Shown: piece after piece, positions 10,490 through 17,843 of the stretch
Numbering within the stretch: the stretch's first letter is position 1
Layout: each line of letters starts with the position of its first letter
NCBI GenBank assembly: GCA_910583835.1
Contig: CAJTYM010000009.1
Span: forward strand, 1 to 64,000
DNA: 64,000 nucleotides
Source: an uncultured Lachnospiraceae bacterium
GTDB lineage: Bacteria > Bacillota > Clostridia > Lachnospirales > Lachnospiraceae
Direction of reading: 5' to 3'
Position numbers and translations under genes: made by a program
Notes under the pieces: model-generated
Told to the model about the DNA's origin: nothing
Databases searched by the model: none
What the model saw: the letters and a program-made list of their open reading frames with translations, nothing else

Positions 10490-10648
10490 ATGGGAACATT
10501 TGTGGTCGGCGCAGCCGTAGCTGCCCTCGCAGGGTTGGCTGGCTTTAGCCTGTATAAAGACAAAAAAAACGGAAAGCACTGCAGCGGCTGCAGTGGGTGC
10601 AGCGGCAGCTGCCCTTCTTGTCGTACAGGGAAGACTTTGCCACGCTAA
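10490..10648 (+). CDS. FeoB-associated-type Cys-rich small membrane protein
   Basis: A 52-residue protein with a hydrophobic N-terminal segment (about residues 3-20), a short basic stretch, and a Cys cluster of the form C-x2-C-x2-C-x3-C-x2-C. This is the pattern of the FeoB-associated Cys-rich membrane protein family, usually encoded beside the ferrous iron transporter FeoB. No feoA or feoB is present here, so it is an orphan copy. The start has GGGAGG eight bases upstream. Its last residues and stop codon lie inside a palindromic repeat (10627-10667), so the original C-terminus may have been replaced. It may bind metal at the membrane, but this is inference. Confidence 0.75.
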   Translation: MGTFVVGAAVAALAGLAGFSLYKDKKNGKHCSGCSGCSGSCPSCRTGKTLPR

Positions 10649-10667
10649 AGTATGAGAACGTCTTCCT
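10627..10667 (+). repeat. Palindromic dispersed repeat, copy 1
   Basis: An imperfect palindrome starting AGGGAAGAC and ending GTCTTCCT around the centre CACGCTAAAG. It aligns over its whole length with 26938-26979 (one one-base indel and a few substitutions), and both copies are preceded by TAC. It encodes the last eight residues and the stop codon of the Cys-rich small protein. It may also act as that gene's transcription end, although no T tract follows. Confidence 0.7.
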
Positions 10668-10810
10668 ATTAGATAAAAAATTTATAAATCTTTAAGGAAA
10701 AAATAACATACAACTCCTGAGATTATGATAAAATGAAACTATCCAGAACCATAGTTCCATGCAGGGTGCTAGTGTATAAATTTTCATGATTTCAGGAGGT
10801 ATTTTTGTTT

Positions 10811-11221
10811 ATGAAGAAAAGGAAAAAGCATGTTGCGCTGCTGGCGGTGACCGGCATATTGGTGGTGGGGGCGGTTGTGCTCTTTGCCGGACGCGATACG
10901 ATAGAGAAGCAGATCAAGGCGAAAGCAGCCATGGAGATTGGCAAGAAGGTATTTGAACAGCAGCTTTCTAAGACCATAAATGTAAGCGGGCAGCAGATAG
11001 ATGTGTCGGATGTTGTGGACAATATGGAGCAGGCAGATGTGGAGCAGCTCACAGGCATTGCCCAGAAGTATATATCGCCGGAGAACTTAAAGCAGGCAGC
11101 AGAAATGGCAGCCAGCGGCGATGTGCAGGGACTGGCAGGTCTGGCGAACGAGCAGGTGTCGGATGCTGACCGGGCACAGCTTGAGGCCTTGTATGAGAAG
11201 TATAAAAATCAGCTGCAGTGA
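10811..11221 (+). CDS. Small membrane-anchored protein of unknown function
   Basis: A 136-residue protein with a Lys/Arg-rich start, one hydrophobic segment at about residues 7-25, and a polar, mostly helical remainder ending in a Tyr/Lys-containing helix. The hydrophobic segment could be an uncleaved anchor, which would put the rest outside. The ATG at 10811 is preferred over the TTG at 10805; the AGGAGG site at 10794-10799 could serve either. I do not recognise a family. It stands alone between two promoters. Confidence 0.6.
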   Translation: MKKRKKHVALLAVTGILVVGAVVLFAGRDTIEKQIKAKAAMEIGKKVFEQQLSKTINVSGQQIDVSDVVDNMEQADVEQLTGIAQKYISPENLKQAAEMAASGDVQGLAGLANEQVSDADRAQLEALYEKYKNQLQ

Positions 11222-11258
11222 CAATTACAGACAGCTGCTCAAATCCCCTTGTTTCCCC

Positions 11259-11287
11259 TTGACAGAGACTTAGCCATCTTTTATAAT
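11259..11287 (+). promoter_or_regulatory. Consensus sigma-A promoter of the hydrogenase-like sensor gene
   Basis: TTGACA (11259-11264), exactly 17 bases, then TATAAT (11282-11287). Both boxes are perfect, so this gene is likely to be well expressed unless repressed. The start codon lies 45 bases further on. Confidence 0.85.
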
Positions 11288-11331
11288 TTTTGTATAGAAT
11301 ATGTAAATGAATGGTTGGGGGACGGTGACAA

Positions 11332-13260
11332 ATGAGTATAATCAATGTGGATGAACAGAAGTGTGTCGGCTGTAATGCTTGTGTGCGCGCATGTCCGGCG
11401 GAAGAAGCAAATGTAGCAAAGCTGGATGACGATGGCCAGCTGAGGATTTTAATCAACGATGACAAATGCATCAAGTGTGGGGCGTGCATCAAGGCATGTA
11501 CCCATGGGGCAAGGAGTTTTCAGGATGATGCACCGGCGTTCCTGGAAGATTTGAAAAATGGCAGGGAGCTTGCGTTGATTGTGGCTCCTTCCATCAAAAT
11601 AGCCTTTGATGGGCAGTGGCGCCATGTGCTGTATTGGCTGCGGGGCCATGGCAATGTCAAGATTTATGACGTAGGGTTTGGCGCAGATATCTGTACCTGG
11701 GCGCATCTGCGGTATCTTGAGAAGAATCCGCAGGCGAAGCTGATTTCCCAGCCCTGTGCGGCTGTGGTCAATTATATGCTCTATCATAAACCGGAATTGC
11801 TGCCCTTCTTATCCCCGGTGCAGAGCCCGATGGCATGTGTGGCAATTTATATGCGCAAGGTTTTGGGCTTTAAGGGCAAGATAGCGGCGATTTCTCCTTG
11901 TATTGCCAAAATTGACGAATTTCGTGACATTAAGGTCATTGATTATAATGTCACTATGGAACATCTGAGGGATTATTTTAAAGAGAATAACATTGACTTC
12001 CCCAGGGAAGGTACATACAGTGAATTTGAATTTGACGGCTATCAGGGCTGGGAGGGCAATATCTATCCTACGCCGGGTGGATTAAAGAAAAACCTTCTGG
12101 TTCATTCACCGGAACTGCAGGTGATAACCTCCGAGGGAACAGAGCGTCTGTATGAAGAGCTGGACGCGTATCTGGAGCAGGATTCCGCAACGCGCCCTAC
12201 GGTGTTTGACGTATTAAACTGTGAGTTTGGGTGCAATGGAGGACCTGCTACCGGCAAGGACTGCCACCGTTTCCTGATGTCTGACATCATGCATCATGTG
12301 GAGCGTTACAGCAGGAAAAAGCGTAAGGAGCATACCACGAAAAAAGGCGTGGATGAGCAGTTTGCAGAATTTGACAAGAATCTTAGGGTTGAAGATTTCC
12401 TGCGCACTTATGAGGCGAGGAAGACACATACCGTAACGATTTCAGAAGCTGAGATTGAGAAAGCATATAAGATGATGGGCAAGGAGACGCACACGGAGCG
12501 TAACTTTGACTGCCGTGCCTGTGGTTATAAAACCTGCCGTGAGATGGCAATTGCCGTTGCCAGGGGTATCAATGCCAGAGAGAACTGCCATCAGTATGTG
12601 ATGAAGGTAATCCGTCAGGAGCGGCAGAAGGTTGCTGAGGTCAACCAGGAAGTCCTCAACATGAATCACGAACTGATGGAAATTTTCGGCGAACTTGCCC
12701 AGAATATTGGCAATGTCAAGGATGAGGCAGATGCGATCCGCAATGTCGGTGCAAAGAGTTCCGATGATATGATGAATGTTGCGGAGCATATGGCGGACTT
12801 GAAGCAGCTGAACCGCAATATTACAGAATCTATGAAGAATATCAATGAGAGCGTGGCAAAATATAATGATATGACCCAGGATGTGGAGAAGATTGCTGGT
12901 AAAATCAACTTGCTGTCCCTCAATGCAGCGATAGAGGCGGCAAGGGCGGGGGAAGCCGGCAGGGGCTTTGCGGTGGTTGCCACCAATATCCGGGAATTAT
13001 CCGCCAGTTCCAAAGCTTCCGTTGGCAATGCCAAGGAGAACGATGAAGAAATCCATACAGCGATGGAAGACATCAATGTAGTGATTGACAGGTTTGACAC
13101 GACAATCGGTGAATTGCTGGTTGCTGTGGACGAGGCAATCACAGGGGCAAAACAGACCTCTGAAAATAGTGAGCACATCAAACAGTCCATGGATAAGGTT
13201 GCCAAGATTGCAGATAAAGTGCAGCAGGTTATCCAGGAGACGAACAGCATATTGAATTAG
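11332..13260 (+). CDS. [FeFe]-hydrogenase-like sensor fused to a chemotaxis signalling domain
   Basis: A 642-residue soluble protein with no membrane segment. Order of parts: two ferredoxin-type 4Fe-4S motifs (Cys 11/14/17/21 and 46/49/52/56); a [FeFe]-hydrogenase H-domain (about 75-370); a further Cys motif C-x2-C-x4-C-x16-C at 394-419 like the 4Fe-4S domain of CODH/ACS and Rnf proteins; a coiled region; and a methyl-accepting chemotaxis signalling domain whose conserved hairpin is near 524-560. In the H-domain, the four Cys expected to hold the H-cluster appear to be present (142 in SQPC, 190 in SPCIAK, 297 and 301 in NCEFGC), but the proton-relay Cys that precedes Cys142 in catalytic enzymes is Pro. 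This fits a sensory hydrogenase-like protein, probably sensing H2 or redox state and signalling to CheA/CheW. No partner gene is adjacent. Confidence 0.85.
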   Translation: MSIINVDEQKCVGCNACVRACPAEEANVAKLDDDGQLRILINDDKCIKCGACIKACTHGARSFQDDAPAFLEDLKNGRELALIVAPSIKIAFDGQWRHVLYWLRGHGNVKIYDVGFGADICTWAHLRYLEKNPQAKLISQPCAAVVNYMLYHKPELLPFLSPVQSPMACVAIYMRKVLGFKGKIAAISPCIAKIDEFRDIKVIDYNVTMEHLRDYFKENNIDFPREGTYSEFEFDGYQGWEGNIYPTPGGLKKNLLVHSPELQVITSEGTERLYEELDAYLEQDSATRPTVFDVLNCEFGCNGGPATGKDCHRFLMSDIMHHVERYSRKKRKEHTTKKGVDEQFAEFDKNLRVEDFLRTYEARKTHTVTISEAEIEKAYKMMGKETHTERNFDCRACGYKTCREMAIAVARGINARENCHQYVMKVIRQERQKVAEVNQEVLNMNHELMEIFGELAQNIGNVKDEADAIRNVGAKSSDDMMNVAEHMADLKQLNRNITESMKNINESVAKYNDMTQDVEKIAGKINLLSLNAAIEAARAGEAGRGFAVVATNIRELSASSKASVGNAKENDEEIHTAMEDINVVIDRFDTTIGELLVAVDEAITGAKQTSENSEHIKQSMDKVAKIADKVQQVIQETNSILN

Positions 13261-13286
13261 GGAAACGCTTTCATCAGCGATTCCCT
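13259..13286. terminator. Hairpin overlapping both convergent stop codons
   Basis: AGGGAAaCGCT and AGCGaTTCCCT pair with a single mismatch around a six-base loop. It spans the end of the sensor gene and the end of the convergent gene at 13285, so it could end or protect both transcripts. Its arm, GGGAAACGCT, recurs at 20681 and in reverse at 48077-48104, so it seems to be a dispersed repeat used as a gene-end hairpin. Confidence 0.55.
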
Positions 13287-14868
13287 AGAGGAATTTTCCA
13301 AGGTAGAGCGCCCGGTAGTAGTCCAGCTCATCGGCAATGATTTCATCAAGAACTTTCATGCCCAGGACTTCTACCGGCGCTTTGTCGTCTGTGAGGATTA
13401 AGTCGCCGCATTCCCGAAGGGACAGACAGTCAGAGACAGTCTCCATCATAGCTGTAAGGTCAGAATCTTCAAGGTTTCTGCAGCCATCCTTAAATGTATT
13501 CAGTGTGTTTGGGTTCTGGAAGGCAAACACTTCGCAGTTGGTGCCGCCCTCCACCGGGGCAGTGTATACATGGTCAAAGACAGCGCCGATAGTGTCACAT
13601 AGATAATCGTTAATGGAATTCTCGGACTTGGATTTCATGTTCATGTTGACGACCATCACGCCGTTGTCTGTCAGGTGTTCCCGCACCTCTGTGAAGAATT
13701 CCACGGAGGACATCTGGAAAGGGATTGTAATATCCTGATAGGCATCCACCATAATCACATCATATTTCTTATCGGAAGCTGTGAGATAGGAGCGTCCGTC
13801 ATAGACCGATACATCTACCGTGTCGGGCATCTCAAAATAGTCCCCCGCCAATTTGGCAATCTTCTCGTCAATCTCCACGCCTTCGATGGAGGCGCCGGGG
13901 AAGTATTCACTGCAGTATTTGGCGAAAGTTCCGGTGCCAAGGCCCAGGACAAGGATATTGCCCGGGGAATCCGCCTGTGGGATGCCCGCCATGATGGGGG
14001 CTGCCAATGCGTAATCATAATACATGCCGGTGAGTGATGCATTTTTCATTAAAATGGACTGTACGCCAAACAGGACGTTGGTGGAGAGGATGACGGAACG
14101 GTCGCTCTCCTTTACCTGCAGGTAATTGTAGATGGATTCATCTTCCAGGGTAATGCCGTCTTCCCAAAAGGCAAAGCTAAAGGACTTGGAAGCCATGCCC
14201 AGGACAAGGATTAATACGACTGTGAGCGCGCATTTTACCATCTTTTTGCGCATGGAAAGGAAGTACACGATACTGATGGCTGCCAGCACACCCGAAAAAA
14301 TCAGGAAAGTGATGGCAGTGCCCACTGCCGGAATCGTGACAAAGGTGGGCAGGAAAGTGCCGATGATGCTGCCAATGGTGTTTAAAGCCCCCAGTTCGCC
14401 CACGGTCTTGCCGTTATCGTCCAGGCTGCTGACAGAGTATTTCACGAGTGAGGGCGTCACAGTGCCCAGCAGCACACAGGGAAAAGCAAAGATGGCAAGG
14501 CAGGTAAAGAGCGCTGCCCATACCAGGAAATTCTTGGTGATGAACACCGCGAGCAGCAGTGAAATCCCGGCAATCATGTAGCGTCCGGCAAAGGGGATTA
14601 AAGCAATCCACACGGCAGCCAGCAGGAGCCTGCCATAGAGCTTGTCCGGGGAAGGCTTCTTGTCAGCGGTGCGGCCGCCCCATACATTGCCCAGGGCCAT
14701 GGCAATCATGATGACGCCGATAATCACTGTCCAGACAATCTGCGAGGAGCTGAAGTAGGGCGCCATCAGCCGGCTCGCTCCTAATTCTACCGCCATCACG
14801 GACATGCCGGCAAAAAATTCTGTGACATAGAGGAAATATTTGTTGTGCAAAATGTTTTTTTGATTCAT
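13285..14868 (-). CDS. Membrane-fused spermidine-synthase-like protein
   Basis: A 527-residue protein with about eight hydrophobic segments in its first ~210 residues and a Rossmann-fold spermidine-synthase-like domain in the second half. The nucleotide-binding loop VLGLGTGTF and the acidic VEIDEKI strand end are clear, followed by an MVDAYQD motif where aminopropyltransferases keep their catalytic Asp. Such fused proteins are widespread, but their substrates are mostly unproven, so a true polyamine role is not certain. No speD or speB is nearby. It is transcribed alone on the minus strand and converges with the sensor gene. Confidence 0.8.
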   Translation of the reverse strand: MNQKNILHNKYFLYVTEFFAGMSVMAVELGASRLMAPYFSSSQIVWTVIIGVIMIAMALGNVWGGRTADKKPSPDKLYGRLLLAAVWIALIPFAGRYMIAGISLLLAVFITKNFLVWAALFTCLAIFAFPCVLLGTVTPSLVKYSVSSLDDNGKTVGELGALNTIGSIIGTFLPTFVTIPAVGTAITFLIFSGVLAAISIVYFLSMRKKMVKCALTVVLILVLGMASKSFSFAFWEDGITLEDESIYNYLQVKESDRSVILSTNVLFGVQSILMKNASLTGMYYDYALAAPIMAGIPQADSPGNILVLGLGTGTFAKYCSEYFPGASIEGVEIDEKIAKLAGDYFEMPDTVDVSVYDGRSYLTASDKKYDVIMVDAYQDITIPFQMSSVEFFTEVREHLTDNGVMVVNMNMKSKSENSINDYLCDTIGAVFDHVYTAPVEGGTNCEVFAFQNPNTLNTFKDGCRNLEDSDLTAMMETVSDCLSLRECGDLILTDDKAPVEVLGMKVLDEIIADELDYYRALYLGKFL

Positions 14869-15042
14869 AATTTATGTGACCTTTCTTTGAAAGCTGCCAG
14901 TGAAAAGCAGCAAAACCTTTTGGCATTAAAATGTCATCTGATATAAAAAATGAGGAAACCAAATTCTGGAGAGACAAACACATATTAGTATTCTATCATA
15001 GAAGAAACAGAAAAAATATAAAAAATTTATAAAAGTATGTAT

Positions 15043-15209
15043 AAAGGGAGAAAAACGGTCAATACTACCATTATCCGAAAGAACAAAGCCCCCACTTGTT
15101 TCTTTCGGCGAAATTGAAAGTTTTGAACTAAAGATAAGGTTAAATACTTATCCTCCCCTTTTTGAAATTCCCACGGGCAGCAACGGCGCTGCTTGTGGGA
15201 ATTTTTTTT
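15043..15209 (+). ncRNA. Unassigned structured RNA with its own terminator
   Basis: In a 439-base gene-free stretch, AAAGGGAG (15043-15050) can pair with CTCCCCTTT (15153-15161) and so enclose two hairpins: CCGAAAGAACAA with TTGTTTCTTTCGG (15075-15108) and GATAAG with CTTATC (15133-15152). Directly after comes a strong terminator (15166-15209: AATTCCCAC/GTGGGAATT plus GCAGC/GCTGC, then eight T). A separate promoter for deoB begins five bases later, which argues for a free-standing small RNA over a deoB leader. I could not match it to a known class, and its own promoter is not clear. The exact 5' end is a guess. Bases 14880-15040 are AT-rich with nothing else recognised. Confidence 0.55.
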
Positions 15210-15213
15210 CCTC

Positions 15214-15242
15214 TTGCATACATATCGGAAAAGTTCTATTAT
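15214..15242 (+). promoter_or_regulatory. Promoter of deoB
   Basis: TTGCAT (15214-15219), 17 bases, TATTAT (15237-15242), 65 bases before the deoB start and directly after the terminator of the structured RNA. Confidence 0.65.
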
Positions 15243-15306
15243 TAAAAGAAATGACATATAAATTTGCTGTTTTCCATAATTATCTCAGGGTAGGAGGTTG
15301 GTAAAT

Positions 15307-16464
15307 ATGAAGCGGATATTTTTGATCGTATTAGACAGCGTGGGTATCGGGGAAATGCCGGACGCTGCTGATTTTGGAGATGAGGGCAGCCATACGGTCC
15401 GTGCGGCGGCTGCAAGTAAATGTTTTTCCATGCCCAATATGAGGAAATTAGGATTCTTTAATATTGCGGGCAACAGAATTGGAGAGCCGGAAGTCTCACC
15501 TATGGGGGCGTTTGCCAGAATGACGGAGGCTTCTAAGGGAAAGGATACGACAATCGGGCATTGGGAGATTGCAGGCGCCATCTCTTTGCAGCCGCTGCCA
15601 ACTTACCCACAGGGATTCCCGGAAGAACTTATTCGTGAATTCTCAGACAAGACCGGGCGCGGCGTGCTCTGCAACAAGCCTTATTCCGGGACTGAGGTAA
15701 TCAGAGATTACGGAGAGCAGCATATGGAAAGCGGGGATTTGATAGTCTATACCTCTGCCGATTCGGTCTTCCAGGTGGCAGCGCACGAAGCGGTTGTCCC
15801 AGTGGAGGAACTGTACCGCTGTTGTCAGATTGCACGGGATATGTTGGTGGGCAGGCATGGCGTGGGCAGGGTGATTGCGCGCCCATTTGAGGGAAGGCCC
15901 GGGAGTTTCAGCCGGACTGTGCGGCGGCACGATTTTTCCCTGGCTCCGCCGAAGACGACGATGCTGGACCAACTGGCGGCACATGGCAAGGAGGTTCTGG
16001 GTGTTGGCAAGATTTACGATATCTTTGCCGGCAGGGGCGTGACAGACTTTGTGAGGACCAGCGGCAATGCGGATGGCATAGACAAGACGCTGGCGTACAT
16101 GGAGCGTGAGTTTGAAGGGCTCTGTTTTGTTAACCTGGTGGATTTTGATATGCTCTATGGGCATAGGAACGATGTGGAGGGTTATGCCAGGGCATTGACG
16201 TATTTTGATGGACGGCTGCCGGAGATACTGCATAAGATGAAAGAAGAAGATATACTGATGATTACGGCAGACCATGGCTGCGACCCATCTACGCCGTCCA
16301 CGGACCATTCCCGGGAATACACGCCGCTTGTGCTGTATGGGAAACATGTTCCGGCAGGGCGGGATTTCGGGACCAGGCCGACCTTTGCCGATATCGGCGC
16401 AACGGTGCTTGCTTATTTCGGCATCGAGCCGCAGATAGATGGGCAGAATTTGCTGGAGGAATGA
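15307..16464 (+). CDS. deoB: Phosphopentomutase
   Basis: A 385-residue protein, close to the usual length of about 390. It interconverts ribose-1-phosphate (or deoxyribose-1-phosphate) and the 5-phosphate in nucleoside salvage. Alkaline-phosphatase superfamily signatures are clear: the N-terminal DSVGIGEMPDA metal site, the phosphorylated Thr context KGKDTTIGHWE, and the C-terminal metal motifs TADHGCDPST and DHSREYTPLV. The start is set at the ATG at 15307, nine bases after AGGAGG; an upstream in-frame TTG lies too close to that site. The MATE gene starts one base after the stop. Confidence 0.95.
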   Translation: MKRIFLIVLDSVGIGEMPDAADFGDEGSHTVRAAAASKCFSMPNMRKLGFFNIAGNRIGEPEVSPMGAFARMTEASKGKDTTIGHWEIAGAISLQPLPTYPQGFPEELIREFSDKTGRGVLCNKPYSGTEVIRDYGEQHMESGDLIVYTSADSVFQVAAHEAVVPVEELYRCCQIARDMLVGRHGVGRVIARPFEGRPGSFSRTVRRHDFSLAPPKTTMLDQLAAHGKEVLGVGKIYDIFAGRGVTDFVRTSGNADGIDKTLAYMEREFEGLCFVNLVDFDMLYGHRNDVEGYARALTYFDGRLPEILHKMKEEDILMITADHGCDPSTPSTDHSREYTPLVLYGKHVPAGRDFGTRPTFADIGATVLAYFGIEPQIDGQNLLEE

Positions 16465-16465
16465 A

Positions 16466-17821
16466 ATGAAAGCGAAATCTTATGAAATTGATATGTGCAA
16501 TGGTCCCCTGTTTCCCAAAATCCTTGCGTTTTCGATTCCGCTGATGTTGTCCGGCATTCTGCAGCTATTGTTTAATGCAGCGGATATGATTGTCGTGGGA
16601 AGGTTCGCGGGAAATACAGCTCTGGCGGCGGTAGGCGCAAATGCTGCGTTGATCAATCTATTGACAAACCTTTTCATTGGATTTTCCATTGGCGCAAATG
16701 TGCTGGTGGCGCAGTATTATGGCGCGGGCAAAGAGCGGGATATGAGTGAGACCGTGCACAGCGCCATTGTGCTGAGCTTGCTGTGCGGCGGCATTTTGTT
16801 GGTGTTGGGGATTTTAGCTGCCCCGCAGATTTTAATTCTTATGGGAACGCCGGGGGATGTGCTGGGTCAGGCGGTGCTGTATATCCGTATTTATTTTATA
16901 GGCATTCCAGTGCTGCTCCTGTACAATTTCGGCAGTTCCATGCTGCGGGCTGTCGGGGATACGAAGCGGCCGCTGTATTACCTTCTGACAGCGGGAATTA
17001 TCAATGTAATTTTGAATCTGATTTTTGTAATTGGCTTGCGCATGGGGGTGGCGGGCGTCGCTTTGGCGACCGTGATTTCACAGTGCGTATCCGCAGCGCT
17101 GGTATTGCGGTGCATGATGCGCATGGAGGGCGGCTGCCGGGTCGAACTGGCGAAACTCAAGATAAACCGGCAGAAAATGCTGCAGATTATGCGGATTGGC
17201 TTTCCGGCGGGGCTGCAGGGAACGGTATTTTCCCTGTCAAACGTGCTGATTCAGTCTTCGGTCAATTCCTTTGGCTCGGTGGCGGTTGCCGGGAATACGG
17301 CGGGGCAGAATATTGAAGGGTTTATCTATATGGCAATGAACACCTTCCATCAGACGGCTCTAAGTTTTTCCAGCCAGAATTTCGGAGCGGGAAATTATAA
17401 GCGGATTGGCAAGGTCTTTTTGGAATGCCTGGGTTTGGTGACGTTTGTCGGCTTGTCCCTAGGATGGCTGGCGTATCTCTTTGGCAATCAGCTTCTGGGC
17501 ATTTACTCTTCGGACCCTCAGGTAATCGAAGTGGGGCTTTTGCGGATGTCGGTAATCTGTACCATGTACTGCCTTTGCGGAATTATGGATGTAACGGTGG
17601 GGGAACTGCGCGGCATTGGCTGTTCGGTGCTTCCCATGGTCGTATCTGTGCTGGGTGTCTGTGTTTTCCGGGTGTTTTGGATTTTTACTGTTTTTCAGCA
17701 GTCCCGGAGCCTCTGGACCTTATATATCTCTTATCCGGTGTCATGGGTCTTGACAGCGGCTGTAAATATGGTATGCTTTATGCTGGTCCGCAAGAAACAG
17801 AGGGCAATTATGGAAGCATAA
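16466..17821 (+). CDS. MATE family multidrug/Na+ antiporter
   Basis: A 451-residue membrane protein with twelve predicted hydrophobic segments in two related halves. The opening, KILAFSIPLMLSGILQLLFNAADMIVVG, cannot be quoted in full here, but its short parts (SIPLMLSGILQ, NAADMIVVGRFAG) are the MATE signature. It would export drugs or metabolites in exchange for Na+ or H+. The gene begins with ATG at 16466, one base past the deoB stop and using that gene's GGAGG, so it is probably translationally coupled. The substrate cannot be read from sequence. Confidence 0.9.
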   Translation: MKAKSYEIDMCNGPLFPKILAFSIPLMLSGILQLLFNAADMIVVGRFAGNTALAAVGANAALINLLTNLFIGFSIGANVLVAQYYGAGKERDMSETVHSAIVLSLLCGGILLVLGILAAPQILILMGTPGDVLGQAVLYIRIYFIGIPVLLLYNFGSSMLRAVGDTKRPLYYLLTAGIINVILNLIFVIGLRMGVAGVALATVISQCVSAALVLRCMMRMEGGCRVELAKLKINRQKMLQIMRIGFPAGLQGTVFSLSNVLIQSSVNSFGSVAVAGNTAGQNIEGFIYMAMNTFHQTALSFSSQNFGAGNYKRIGKVFLECLGLVTFVGLSLGWLAYLFGNQLLGIYSSDPQVIEVGLLRMSVICTMYCLCGIMDVTVGELRGIGCSVLPMVVSVLGVCVFRVFWIFTVFQQSRSLWTLYISYPVSWVLTAAVNMVCFMLVRKKQRAIMEA

Positions 17822-17843
17822 TAAATGAAAGTGAGGACTTGTT

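Noticed and set aside
11332..13260. Catalytic [FeFe]-hydrogenase
   Set aside because: The proton-relay Cys position is Pro, and the fusion to an MCP signalling domain points to sensing.
15043..15300. Riboswitch controlling deoB, for example of the purine class
   Set aside because: The conserved purine-riboswitch loops are absent and a separate promoter follows the terminator, so a free RNA is more likely.
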